Below, piece by piece: positions 18,175 through 26,976 of a DNA stretch of 64,000 bases. The notes beneath the pieces were generated by a model. That model was given only the letters and a program-made list of their open reading frames with translations, was not told the origin of the DNA and did not search any database. How positions within the stretch are numbered: the first letter of the stretch is position 1; each line of letters starts with the position of its first letter. This DNA is from Pyxidicoccus trucidator (GTDB lineage: Bacteria > Myxococcota > Myxococcia > Myxococcales > Myxococcaceae). Where the stretch lies: contig NZ_JAAIXZ010000001.1 in the NCBI RefSeq assembly GCF_010894435.1, positions 1,084,322 to 1,148,321 of the forward strand, given 5' to 3'. A program made the translations under genes and the position numbers.

Positions 18175-19505
18175 GCCCTTCCGCACCGGGTTCCGCGGGA
18201 GCGCCCCAGGCCCGGCCGTCAGGGCCCGCCATCCTGCTCCAGAACGCCCGCATCTTCGACAGCAGGAGCGGGACGCTCTCGGCGCCAGCTCACGTCCTCG
18301 TGCGAGGGAACACCGTCGAGAGAGTCTCGACCGCGCCCATTCCCGTGGAGCGCGGAACCCAGACCACGGTCCTCGACTGCGGAGGCCACGTGTTGCTGCC
18401 GGGGCTCATCGATGCACACTGGCATGCGATGTTCGCCACGGTTCCGATGGCCGTCGCGATGACCGCGGACATCGGCTACATGAACCTGGTGGCCGGGTGG
18501 AATGCCGAGCGGACCCTGCTGCGCGGCTTCACGAGCGTGCGTGACGTAGGCGGCCCGGTGTTCGGCCTCAAGCGGGCCATCGACGAGGGCGTCGTCGCGG
18601 GGCCGCGCATCTACCCGTCGGGTGCGTTCATCTCCCAGACGGGGGGACACGGTGACTTCCGCATGATGTCCGAGCTGCCCCGGGACGCCTCCGGGCACCT
18701 GAGCTACACGGAGCAGCTGGGGGCCGCCGCCATCGCTGACACGCCGGACGAGGTGCGCCTGCGCGCCCGCGAGCAGCTGATGCGCGGTGCCAGCCAGCTC
18801 AAGCTGATGGCGGGCGGTGGCGTCTCCTCGCACCACGACCCGCTCGACGTCACCCAGTACACCGAGCCGGAGCTCCGTGCCGCCGTGGAGGCCGCCGAGA
18901 ACTGGGGCACCTACGTCACCGTCCACGCCTACACGCCGAAGGCCATCCAGCAGGCCATCGCGGCCGGCGTGAAGTGCATCGACCACGGGCATCTGGCCGA
19001 CGAGCCCACGGCGAAGCTGATGAAGGAGCGGGGTATCTGGTGGAGCCTCCAGCCGTTCCTCGACGACGACGACGCCATCCCGCAGACGACCGAGGCCCAG
19101 CGGGTGATGCAACGGCAGGTCACCTCCGGAACGGACAACGCGTACCAGCTGGCGAAGAAACATGGCGTCCGGCTGGCCTGGGGCACCGATGTGCTCTTCG
19201 ACCCGAAGCTGGCCGAGCGTCACGGCGCGCTGCTGGCGAAGATGACCCGCTGGTTCACACCCGCGCAGGTGCTGACGATGGCCACGGCGGACAACGCCGC
19301 GCTGCTGGCGCTCTCGGGGCCGCGCAACCCCTACCCCGGCAAGCTCGGCGTGGTCGAGGAGGGCGCGCTCGCCGACCTCCTGGTGCTGGGTGGAGACCCG
19401 CTGAAGGACCTCAAGCTGTTCGAGGACCCGGAGCGGAACCTGCTGGTCATCATGAAGGACGGCAAGCTCTTCAAGAACCGCCTCTCCTCCGCCCAGGAGA
19501 GGTAG
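18171..19505 (+). CDS. Metal-dependent amidohydrolase (imidazolonepropionase / prolidase-like)
   Basis: Amidohydrolase-superfamily enzyme of 444 residues. Seen: N-terminal beta domain, the HxH metal site DAHWHAM (His83, His85), a candidate carboxylated lysine in QLKLMAGGGV, later metal histidines in VTVHAYT and CIDHGHLAD, and the catalytic aspartate in LAWGTDVLF, followed by the C-terminal beta segment ADLLVLGGDPL. The pattern matches the subgroup containing Xaa-Pro dipeptidases and carnosinase-like enzymes annotated as imidazolonepropionase-related; the true substrate is not readable. No signal peptide. The start is at ATG 18171, overlapping a possible leader ORF stop. It is followed after 99 bases by the RND operon, with no functional connection visible. 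Confidence 0.82.
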   Translation: MSPSAPGSAGAPQARPSGPAILLQNARIFDSRSGTLSAPAHVLVRGNTVERVSTAPIPVERGTQTTVLDCGGHVLLPGLIDAHWHAMFATVPMAVAMTADIGYMNLVAGWNAERTLLRGFTSVRDVGGPVFGLKRAIDEGVVAGPRIYPSGAFISQTGGHGDFRMMSELPRDASGHLSYTEQLGAAAIADTPDEVRLRAREQLMRGASQLKLMAGGGVSSHHDPLDVTQYTEPELRAAVEAAENWGTYVTVHAYTPKAIQQAIAAGVKCIDHGHLADEPTAKLMKERGIWWSLQPFLDDDDAIPQTTEAQRVMQRQVTSGTDNAYQLAKKHGVRLAWGTDVLFDPKLAERHGALLAKMTRWFTPAQVLTMATADNAALLALSGPRNPYPGKLGVVEEGALADLLVLGGDPLKDLKLFEDPERNLLVIMKDGKLFKNRLSSAQER

Positions 19506-19604
19506 CGCGTGGCCTGGGGCCGGGCCTGGTGCGCCTCCGCGAGTCGCACCCCTCGTGAAGCCTCACCGCGCGTTCCGTCCGGAAGCGTGGTAGGAACGGC
19601 CCCG

Positions 19605-19919
19605 GTGCTACGAATCTGGCTCTGCCTCAGCCTGCTGCTGTTCGCCCCGAGCGTGGGGGGCCTGCTGCCCACCCTGGCGGGCGTGGCGGGTGAGGTGTGC
19701 ACGCAGTCCTGCGAGGATGACGACGCGCAGGGACAGTGCGCGCCCGACTGCGTCGACTGCACCTGCTGCGCCCATGTGCGCTCCGTGGCCGCGCCCATTC
19801 CCATGCCCTCGCTCGCGCCGCGAGTGGACCGGCCGTCGCGCTTCGCGCACGAAGAGGCCGCGCCGTCCTCCGCCGACGTGGGCGACATCCTGCACGTCCC
19901 CATAGCCGTCCTCGCGTAG
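19605..19919 (+). CDS. Small exported cysteine-rich protein heading the RND operon
   Basis: 104-residue protein from GTG 19605 (TAGGAAC upstream). Seen: an N-terminal hydrophobic segment (WLCLSLLLFAPSVGGLLPTLAG) acting as signal or anchor, then a compact cysteine cluster with eight cysteines in about 25 residues (VCTQSCEDDD, QCAPDCVDCTCC), then a Pro-rich tail. It lies 101 bases before the efflux outer-membrane gene, on the same strand. The cluster suggests periplasmic metal binding in support of the pump; this is inference from context. No family recognised. The longer frame from 19509 would bury the hydrophobic segment internally, so the GTG is preferred. Confidence 0.55.
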   Translation: MLRIWLCLSLLLFAPSVGGLLPTLAGVAGEVCTQSCEDDDAQGQCAPDCVDCTCCAHVRSVAAPIPMPSLAPRVDRPSRFAHEEAAPSSADVGDILHVPIAVLA

Positions 19920-20020
19920 GCCGCGTCCGCAGCCTTCCGTTCGCATGCGTCCGCCAGGACGGGTGTGCCTTCGCGGCATGCCCGTGCCTGACGCTCGCCG
20001 ACTTCCGCGAGGTCTTCCCC

Positions 20021-21256
20021 GTGTCCCATCGTCTCGCGACGGCCGCCCTCGGGCTTGCCGTCGTCCTGCTGCTGCCACGCTCCGGCGTGGCGCAGCCCTC
20101 CTCCGAGCTGTCCCTTGAAGAAGCCCTCGCCCTGGCCCGCCAGCGCGCCCCCGCGCTGCTGGAGGCCCGGGGCCGCGTTGCCGAGGCCCAGGGCCCCGTG
20201 GCCGGCGCCGCGCCCCTGCTGGCCGACAACCCCACCGTTCAGGTGGAAGCCGGGCCACGCACCCTCGCGGATGGAGCGCGGGGGCTGGAGCTGGCCGTGG
20301 GGCTCGTGCAGCCCTTCGAGCTGGGCGGCAAGCAGGGCGCCCGCCGCGAGTCCGCGCGCGCCGGACTGGCCCGGGAGACGGCGAACCAGCGCGACACCGA
20401 GCGCCGCGTGCTGGGCGAGGTGGCCTCCACCTTCCTGCGCGCCCTGCACGCGCGCGAGCGGCTGAGGCTGGCGCGTGAGGCCGAAGCGGCCGCCACGCGC
20501 ACGGCGCAGTCCACGCAGCGGCGCTTCGAGGCGGGGGACGTGCCCGTGGTGGACGTCAACGTGGCGCGCGTGGCGCTGGCGAGAGCCCGTGCGGACGTGG
20601 CGGGCACGGAGGGAGACGCGGCGTCCCTCCTTTATATGTTGCGCGCGCTGCTGGGAGTCGGGCTCGCGCAGCCCCTCGGCGTGCGGGGTGAGCTGCGCGC
20701 CCTGGCCGTGCAGCCGGTGACTCCGCCGGAGCGTCCGGCGGAAGAGCGTCCGGACCTCGTCGCGCTGGAAGCAGAGCTGGCGCAGGCCGAGGCCGAGCTG
20801 CGCCTGGGCCGGCGCGGCGCCTGGCCCGACGTGCAGGTGGGCGTGCGCTACCAGAACGAGGTGGACGAGTCTTCCGTCCTCGGCACCCTCGGCGTGCCGC
20901 TGCCCCTCTTCTCGCGAGGCCAGGAGGCGAGCGTGACGGGCGAGGCCCGCGTGCGCCGCCTGCGCGGTGTCTTGGAGGCGGCCCGCTCCGCGCGCGACGT
21001 CCAGGTGGAGGCGGCGCGCGTACGGCACCAGAAGCGACAGGAGGCGCTGGAGTTGCTGGAGCGCGAGGCGCTGCCCCTGCTCGCCGACAACGAGTCCCTC
21101 GCCGCCAAATCCTACGAGGCCGGGGAGATGGGGCTCGCCGAGTTCCTCCTCGTCCGCCGCGACACGCTCGAAGCCCGCACCGCCCATGTCGACAGTCTCC
21201 TCGAGGCCGCGCTCGCCCGTGTGCAGCTCGCCGTCGAGACAGGAGCCCTTCCATGA
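20021..21256 (+). CDS. Outer-membrane efflux protein, TolC/CzcC family
   Basis: Outer-membrane channel component of 411 residues for a heavy-metal RND pump. Seen: signal peptide ending around SGVAQ, two repeated helical OEP halves with typical LSLEEALALARQRAP and ERPDLVALEAELAQAEAEL patterns, and long heptad-rich coiled helices. GTG 20021 follows a GAGG and gives the signal peptide; the upstream part of the longer frame is not protein-like. The stop overlaps the next gene (ATGA), so the C-B-A order is translationally coupled. Confidence 0.85.
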   Translation: MSHRLATAALGLAVVLLLPRSGVAQPSSELSLEEALALARQRAPALLEARGRVAEAQGPVAGAAPLLADNPTVQVEAGPRTLADGARGLELAVGLVQPFELGGKQGARRESARAGLARETANQRDTERRVLGEVASTFLRALHARERLRLAREAEAAATRTAQSTQRRFEAGDVPVVDVNVARVALARARADVAGTEGDAASLLYMLRALLGVGLAQPLGVRGELRALAVQPVTPPERPAEERPDLVALEAELAQAEAELRLGRRGAWPDVQVGVRYQNEVDESSVLGTLGVPLPLFSRGQEASVTGEARVRRLRGVLEAARSARDVQVEAARVRHQKRQEALELLEREALPLLADNESLAAKSYEAGEMGLAEFLLVRRDTLEARTAHVDSLLEAALARVQLAVETGALP

Positions 21257-22446
21257 AGCCCGCCCCCATCCTGCTGGCCACGCTGCTCCTGTTGACTGCC
21301 TGCAAGTCGGAGGCTCCGAAGCACGAGGAGGACCACGCGCACGAGGAAGGCAAAGGGGCCGAGCCCCACGGCGAGGGTCATGACGAGACGAGCGTGCACA
21401 TCGCCGCGGAGATGATGCGTGACTTGCGCGTCACCACCGCCCGCGTCGGCGAGCGCCCTGGCGGCGAGAGCGTCACCGCCCTGGGCGAGCTGACGTTCAG
21501 CGAGAATGCCTACGCGGAGGTGGCCTCGCCCATCGCCGCGCGCGTGGGCACCATCTTCGTCACCACCGGCCAGGAGGTGAAGCAGGGCGACAAGCTCGCG
21601 GAGCTGCGCAGCCCCGAGCTGGGCAAGGCCCGCGCGTCGCTCCAGGCGGCCCAGGCCCGCGCCACCGCCGCGAGGCAGGCCGCCGAGCGCAAGCGCACCC
21701 TCGCCGAGGAGCGCATCGTCGCGCAGAAGGACGTTCAGGCCGCTGAGGCCGAAGCCGCAGCCGCCGACGCGGAGGTCGCCTCGGCCCGGGCGGAGCTGGT
21801 GTCCCTGGGCGCGAGCGAGGACGAGCTGCGCGGCGGGCAGGGCGCGCCGGGCTTCGTGCTGCGCTCGCCGCTCTCCGGCACCGTCATCGAGCGCGACGCA
21901 CGGATGGGGCAGATGGCGGACCCCTCCCAGCCGCTCTTCCGCATCGGGGACCTGTCCTCGCTGTGGCTCATCGTCCATGCCTTCGAGCGCGACGCTGTGC
22001 GCATCCAGCGCGGCGCCCAGGCGCGCGTCACCTTCGCGGCCTTCCCGGGGCAGGAAATCGCGGCCAAGGTGGGCCACGTGGGGCAGCGGGTGGACGCGGC
22101 CTCGCGCACCATCCCCGTGCGGCTGGAGCTGGACAACCGCGACGGGCTGCTGCGCCCGGGAATGTCCGCGTCGGCCTTCGTGCCGCTGGGCGACGCGGGC
22201 GCGCCCATCACCACCGTCCCGGCGGCGGCGCTCCAGCGGCTGGAGGGCGGCTGGGTGGCCTTCCTGCCCACGGCCACGCGCGGCGTGTTCGAGCGGCGGG
22301 AGGTGGGGCGCGGCCGCACGCTCGGCGGCGAGGTGGAGGTGCTCTCCGGGCTGAAGGCCGGGGAGCTGGTGGTGGTGGAGGGCGCGTTCCTCCTCAAGGC
22401 GGAAGCGGAGAAGTCGAGCGGTGGAGGGGAAGCCCATGCGCACTGA
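21253..22446 (+). CDS. RND efflux periplasmic adaptor lipoprotein, CzcB/CusB family
   Basis: Membrane-fusion protein of 397 residues linking pump and outer-membrane channel. Seen: lipobox LLTAC (Cys17), a His/Glu-rich metal-binding-like stretch (about 23-48, with HEEDHAHEEGK and HGEGHDE), barrel-sandwich halves around VASPIAARVGTIFVTTGQEVKQGDKL, a coiled-coil hairpin (about 120-190), a lipoyl-like return segment and a beta-barrel domain. The N-terminal histidines suggest direct capture of divalent metal in the periplasm. It overlaps the genes on both sides by a few bases. Confidence 0.87.
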   Translation: MKPAPILLATLLLLTACKSEAPKHEEDHAHEEGKGAEPHGEGHDETSVHIAAEMMRDLRVTTARVGERPGGESVTALGELTFSENAYAEVASPIAARVGTIFVTTGQEVKQGDKLAELRSPELGKARASLQAAQARATAARQAAERKRTLAEERIVAQKDVQAAEAEAAAADAEVASARAELVSLGASEDELRGGQGAPGFVLRSPLSGTVIERDARMGQMADPSQPLFRIGDLSSLWLIVHAFERDAVRIQRGAQARVTFAAFPGQEIAAKVGHVGQRVDAASRTIPVRLELDNRDGLLRPGMSASAFVPLGDAGAPITTVPAAALQRLEGGWVAFLPTATRGVFERREVGRGRTLGGEVEVLSGLKAGELVVVEGAFLLKAEAEKSSGGGEAHAH

Positions 22447-25400
22447 GGGCCAGGCCTCTCTCGTGGAGCGCATCTTGCGCGCGTCCTTCGCCCGGCCCGG
22501 CCTCACGGTGGTGCTGGCGCTGGCGCTCTCCGCCTTCGGCGCGGTGGCGCTCCAGGGCCTGCGCCGCGACGTGTTCCCGGACCTGTCCGCGCCCATCTTC
22601 AACGTCATCGTCCAGAACGCGGCCATGGGCGCCGAGGAGCTGGAGACGGCCGTGGCCATCCCCATGGAGGTGGCGCTGGCGGGCCTGCCGGACGTGCGCC
22701 GCATCCGCTCCACGTCGCAGCTGGGCGTGACGCAGGTGACGGTGGAGTTCGAGCCGGACGCCGACTACTTCCGCAGCCGGCAGTACGTCGCGGAGCGCGT
22801 GGCCCAGGCGCAGGCGGAGCTGCCGCCGGGCACGGACGCGCCGCTCGTCTCCAGCCTCACGGGCCGGCTCAACGAGGTCTTCGAGTTCACCCTGGAGGCG
22901 GAGCCCGGCGCGGCGGACCTCATGACGCTGCGCGATTTGGCCGAGTTCGAGGTGAAGAACCGGCTGCTCGCCGTCCCCGGCGTCGCGGGCGTGGAGCGGC
23001 TGGGCGGCTACCTGCGCCAGTTCCAGGTGCAGCTGGACCCGGACCAGATGGTGGCCCGCGGCGTCAGCCTGGACGACGTGGAGCACGCGCTGGAGGGTGC
23101 CAACCTCAACGCCTCCGGCGGCTTCGTGGTGCAGGGCCCCATCGAGTGGACGGTGCGCGCCGTGGGCCGCGCGCAGACGGTGGAGGACCTGAGCGGCACG
23201 GTGGTGTCCCTGCGCCAGGGCACGCCCGTGCTGCTGGGCGACGTGGCGGACGTCCGCGAGGCGCCCGCCGTGCGACGCGGCATCGCCCACCGACTCAAGG
23301 GCGAGGTGGTGAGCTGCCGGGTCATCAAGCAGTTCGGCGGGGACACGGAGCGGGTGGCCGCGGGCGTGCGCGATGCCATCACAGACTTGCGCAAGACGCT
23401 GCCTCCGGGCGTGCAGCTGCGCATCGTGTATGACCAGTCGGAGCTGGTGGACTCCGCGCTCGGAGGCGTCAGCCGGGCGATTCTGCTCGGCGCGCTCCTG
23501 GTGGTGCTCGTCCTCTTCGGACTGCTGGGAGACTGGCGCGCGGCGCTCATCGTCACGCTCACCCTGCCCCTGTCCCTCGCGCTGGCGGGCATCCTGCTGA
23601 AGGCGGCGGGCATCGGCATCAACACCATGACGCTGGGCGGGCTCGCCATCGCCGTGGGCCTGCTGGTGGACGCGGCCATCATCGTCACGGAGAACATCGT
23701 CCATGACTTGCGCGAGGGCGCGGGACGGCGGCCCCGGCGCGAGGAGGCGCTCGCGGCCTCGCTGGAGGTGGGCCGGCCCATCGCCTTCGCCACCCTCATC
23801 GTCGTGTCCGTCTTCATTCCGCTGTTCGCGATGACGGGCATCGAAGGGCGCATGTACCAGCCGCTCGCGGCGGCCGTGGTGGCGTGCCTCGCCGCGTCGC
23901 TGGCGCTGGCCCTCACGCTGGTGCCGGTGGCCTCCGGCCTCTTCCTCCGCGCGCCGAAGCCGGGCCAGCCGGAGGACGTGTGGCTGGTGCGGAAGGTGAA
24001 GGCCGTCTACGCGCCGCTGCTGGAGCGCTGCATGCGCCGGGCGGGGTTGGTGCGGCTGGTGGCGCTCGCCGTCACCGTGCCCGCGCTGGGACTGTCCTTC
24101 GCCGTGGGCAGCGACTTCATGCCCCGGCTGGACGAGGGCGCGCTGCTGCTCCAGACGGTGCTGCCCCCGGAGGCGTCGCTGGAGGAGGTGGACCGGCTCA
24201 ACCACCTGATGGAGGACGTGCTGCTGGAGTTCCCCGAGGTGGAGGACGTCGTGCGCCGCACCGGCCGCGCCGAGCGCACCGAGGACCCGATGCCGCACAC
24301 CATCTCCGACGTGCTCGTGGTGCTGAAGAAGGAGCGGGGGCGCTCGCTGGAGCAGCTGGAGTCGGACATGCGCGAGGCGGTGGAGAAGGTGCCCGGCCTG
24401 ACCACCCTCTTCACCACGCCGCTGGGCATGCGCATCGACGAGGGCCTGGGAGGGAGCCCCGCGGACATCTCCGTGCGCATCTTCGGTCCGGAACTGGAGG
24501 TGCTCGCCGGACTGGCCGAGCGGGCCCGCACCGTCATGGCAAAGGTGGACGGCGTGGAGGACCTGCGCGCGGAGCAGCTCAGCGGGCTGCCGCAGCTTCG
24601 CATCACCGTGAATCGCGCCGCGGTGGCCCGCGTGGGGCTCACGCCCGGAGACGTCATCCGCGCGGTGCGCGTGGGGCTGGTGGGCCAGGAGTCGTCACAG
24701 GTGTGGAAGGGCCAGCGGCGCTATGACCTGGTGCTGCGGCTGGCGGACCACCGGCGGGGAGATGCCACCGCCATCCGGAACCTCCTGGTGGACGGACATG
24801 ACGGGACGCGAATCCCCCTGAATCAGCTCGCGCAAATTGAGGAGACGTTCGGCGCGGGCAGCATCCGGCGCGAGGCGGGCAGCCGACGCATCGCCGTGGA
24901 GGCCGGCGTCTCGGGGAGGGACCTGGGCAGCACCGCGACCGAGGTGCGTGAGCGGCTGGCGGCGGAGCTGAAGCTGCCCACGGGATACTTCCTCGACGTG
25001 GGTGGCAAGGTGGAGAGTCAGGAGCGCGCCGCGAAGTCCCTGGTGGTCGCCATCGCGGTGGCGCTGCTGGCGGTGTTCATCCTGCTGTACCTCGCGCTGG
25101 GCTCGCTCTCGGAGGCGCTGGTCATCGTCGCGACGCTGCCGGATGCCTTCGTGGGCGGCATCCTCGCGCTGCTCATCGCCGGAGAGACGTGGAACGTGTC
25201 CAGCCTCGTGGGGCTCATCGGCCTGTTCGGCATCGCCGTGCAGAACGGGCTGGTGCTGGTGGCGCAGACCAAGCTCCTCATGGAGCGGGGCCGGCCCTTC
25301 GCCGAGGCCCTGCAGGAGGCGAGCATCAGCCGCGTGCGGCCCAAGCTGATGACGGCGAGCACCGCCATCCTGGGGCTGCTGCCCCTGCTGGTGCTGCCGC

Positions 25401-25564
25401 TGCACGGCACGGAGGTGGAGCGGCCTCTCGCGGTGGTGATGGTGGGCGGGCTCGTCACGTCCACGCTGTTCACCCTGCTGGTGCTGCCCACGTTCTATGC
25501 CTTCGTACACGGGCTGCGGGAGCGGCTCGGACAGCGGCTGGCGGCGCGGAAGGCGGAGTCCTGA
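22436..25564 (+). CDS. Heavy-metal RND efflux pump, CzcA/CusA family
   Basis: Inner-membrane proton-driven transporter of 1042 residues. Seen: N-terminal TM1, two large periplasmic loops, and the TM4 segment AVGLLVDAAIIVTENIV, which holds the conserved acidic residue of heavy-metal RND proteins, followed by LREG. The TM4 motif departs from the DFG...DGAVV form of classic CzcA, so the metal (Co/Zn/Cd versus Cu/Ag) is not assigned. ATG 22436 is preferred over GTG 22421 because GGAGGGG sits just upstream; it overlaps the adaptor gene by 11 bases. A bidirectional hairpin follows the stop. Confidence 0.9.
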   Translation: MRTEGQASLVERILRASFARPGLTVVLALALSAFGAVALQGLRRDVFPDLSAPIFNVIVQNAAMGAEELETAVAIPMEVALAGLPDVRRIRSTSQLGVTQVTVEFEPDADYFRSRQYVAERVAQAQAELPPGTDAPLVSSLTGRLNEVFEFTLEAEPGAADLMTLRDLAEFEVKNRLLAVPGVAGVERLGGYLRQFQVQLDPDQMVARGVSLDDVEHALEGANLNASGGFVVQGPIEWTVRAVGRAQTVEDLSGTVVSLRQGTPVLLGDVADVREAPAVRRGIAHRLKGEVVSCRVIKQFGGDTERVAAGVRDAITDLRKTLPPGVQLRIVYDQSELVDSALGGVSRAILLGALLVVLVLFGLLGDWRAALIVTLTLPLSLALAGILLKAAGIGINTMTLGGLAIAVGLLVDAAIIVTENIVHDLREGAGRRPRREEALAASLEVGRPIAFATLIVVSVFIPLFAMTGIEGRMYQPLAAAVVACLAASLALALTLVPVASGLFLRAPKPGQPEDVWLVRKVKAVYAPLLERCMRRAGLVRLVALAVTVPALGLSFAVGSDFMPRLDEGALLLQTVLPPEASLEEVDRLNHLMEDVLLEFPEVEDVVRRTGRAERTEDPMPHTISDVLVVLKKERGRSLEQLESDMREAVEKVPGLTTLFTTPLGMRIDEGLGGSPADISVRIFGPELEVLAGLAERARTVMAKVDGVEDLRAEQLSGLPQLRITVNRAAVARVGLTPGDVIRAVRVGLVGQESSQVWKGQRRYDLVLRLADHRRGDATAIRNLLVDGHDGTRIPLNQLAQIEETFGAGSIRREAGSRRIAVEAGVSGRDLGSTATEVRERLAAELKLPTGYFLDVGGKVESQERAAKSLVVAIAVALLAVFILLYLALGSLSEALVIVATLPDAFVGGILALLIAGETWNVSSLVGLIGLFGIAVQNGLVLVAQTKLLMERGRPFAEALQEASISRVRPKLMTASTAILGLLPLLVLPLHGTEVERPLAVVMVGGLVTSTLFTLLVLPTFYAFVHGLRERLGQRLAARKAES

Positions 25565-25575
25565 GCACGGGGCGC

Positions 25576-25605
25576 GGGCGTGGAAGGAACGTTCATTCCA
25601 CGCCC
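25576..25605. terminator. Bidirectional terminator between convergent genes
   Basis: A perfect ten-base-pair stem, GGGCGTGGAA (25576-25585) with TTCCACGCCC (25596-25605), and a 10-base loop, lies between the pump gene stop (25564) and the stop of the minus-strand secreted protein (25629). Confidence 0.7.
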
Positions 25606-25628
25606 GTGCCGTGAGGCCGGGGCTTCGG

Positions 25629-26519
25629 TTACCTCGCGTTGGCGACGACGTCCTCGCGGACCTTGCTGACGATGCCCTGCCAGTTGCCGTTGGCACCGTG
25701 GCCGAAGGCCTCACCGTCATCGCGGAACTTCACCGAGTGGTAGCTCCACTTGGCGAAGCCACCCTCGGTCGTGCCAGAACCCAGCGTCAGGTCGTTGCAG
25801 AACCAGTCGGACGGGTTGCAGTAGGCCCCGCCCGCGCTGCCCGCGATACCGCCCGTGGAGTGGTAGGACACCGCGTCGTCGTCCTGACCGGGGAGGAGGC
25901 CCGAGTAGAACGTCCCCTTCGAGCCAGCGAACATGTAGAACCAGATGCCGCGCGTGGTGTTGTGGTTGTACATCGCGCGCGCCGTGGTGGTGACCAGGTC
26001 ACCGACGATGGCGTCGCTCGTGGCCCACTCCCCCTTGTCCGCCAGCTCGCTGCCGCCACCCGCGCCGGACGCCACGTCCACCCACTTGATGTTCCAGCCC
26101 ACCTGCGTGGTGCCATCCGTGTTGCCACACACGCCGCTGGAGTTGGGGACCGCGTTCTTCTTGTAGCGCGCGGAGCCGCCGTGCAGCGACAGCGCGTAGC
26201 CAATCTGCAGGTCACCCGCGCTGTGCACGGCGATGTAGCACCAGTTCGTTCCGGTGCAGAAGCAGTCGAGCGCATCGCGGACGCGGGAGTTCTGCCCGCC
26301 AATCCGCTGCCGCCCGTCCCAGTTGACGGCCTTCTTGTTCACACCGGCCGCCGTGGAGCTGGGACCCCAGTTGGAGAAGTCGGCGTAGTTGCCGGCCTGC
26401 GTCCCGCCGGAGTTCTTCCCGTGGATCCACAGCGTGTAGTTGGTGGCCAGCGCGGGTGACGCGGCAAGCAGGAGGACAGCGACCGAGGCAACACATGCCG
26501 TGCGGACGGAGAGCAACAT
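25629..26519 (-). CDS. Secreted protein of unknown function, possible alpha/beta-hydrolase
   Basis: 296 residues with a Sec signal peptide cleaved near Ala25 (SPALA). No family recognised with confidence. Features compatible with a serine hydrolase: an oxyanion-like HGKNSGG early (33-39), a nucleophile-elbow-like VHSAGD (Ser100), an acidic patch GQDDDAVSYHS (Asp213-215), and late histidines (His261 in SYHSVK, His274 in FGHGANG). Six cysteines occur in pairs (CFC, CYI, CNPSDWFC), suggesting disulfides. ATG 26519 follows GGAG at normal spacing. It is divergent from the copper-type lipoprotein operon and separated from it by a 457-base regulatory interval. A secreted lipase or esterase role is a guess. 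Confidence 0.5.
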   Translation of the reverse strand: MLLSVRTACVASVAVLLLAASPALATNYTLWIHGKNSGGTQAGNYADFSNWGPSSTAAGVNKKAVNWDGRQRIGGQNSRVRDALDCFCTGTNWCYIAVHSAGDLQIGYALSLHGGSARYKKNAVPNSSGVCGNTDGTTQVGWNIKWVDVASGAGGGSELADKGEWATSDAIVGDLVTTTARAMYNHNTTRGIWFYMFAGSKGTFYSGLLPGQDDDAVSYHSTGGIAGSAGGAYCNPSDWFCNDLTLGSGTTEGGFAKWSYHSVKFRDDGEAFGHGANGNWQGIVSKVREDVVANAR

Positions 26520-26694
26520 GACGACTCCAGGGGATTGCGAGGGGACACCCCGACGGGGGCGGGGTGCCGGGAACGCTACCAGCACGCGAGCGTCGGGGTC
26601 CTCAGCGCGGAGTCCTTTTCAGCTCTCACGGGCATGGGTCAAACCGACCCACCCGGGTGTGCTCTCAGGGAGGAGTCACCAGGTGGTGAGCCCC

Positions 26695-26724
26695 GGAGGC
26701 GCCACGTGTCACATGTATCGATGA
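26695..26724 (+). promoter_or_regulatory. 30-base element shared with 30152-30181
   Basis: Comparing base by base with 30152-30181 gives 23 identities of 30, centred on CGTGTCAC followed by TGT and TCGA. Both copies lie on the + strand upstream of copper-context lipoprotein genes. It could be a promoter or activator site; the regulator is unknown. Confidence 0.4.
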
Positions 26725-26832
26725 GCGCATCCGGGCCACACGTGCCGGCTTCCGTCCCTTGAAACCTGTTGGCCAGGACCCTGTTGGCAGCACGCCTCGT
26801 GAGCAGGTGAACACCCGGCCCCCGCGCGGCGC

Positions 26833-26859
26833 ATCACAGTGTGATGACCGGAGTTACAC
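26833..26859 (+). promoter_or_regulatory. Composite operator candidate ATCACAGTGTGAT-N7-GTTACAC
   Basis: A 13-base palindrome (26833-26845) is followed after exactly seven bases by GTTACAC (26853-26859), ending 117 bases before the lipoprotein start. The minus strand at 44421-44395 has GTCACAGTGTGAC-N7-GTCACAC upstream of the second RND operon. Identical spacing argues for one regulator acting on both operons. Confidence 0.5.
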
Positions 26860-26976
26860 GTCCGTCGTTGGCGGCAGCCTCCGTCACATCGTCGATTCGT
26901 GGGGTTGCATCGGGGGACCGCATGGTCCGGGACTTGCTCAACGGGGGCTGTCCCGCGCCGCCTCACGAGGTCCGTC

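Larger units (their letters stand above)
26520..26976. other. Divergent intergenic region with shared regulatory elements
   Basis: 457 bases between two divergent starts. It carries a 30-base element (26695-26724) resembling one at 30152-30181, and a composite palindrome (26833-26859) matching one upstream of the minus-strand RND operon. No credible gene was seen; frames crossing it lack family character. Confidence 0.6.
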
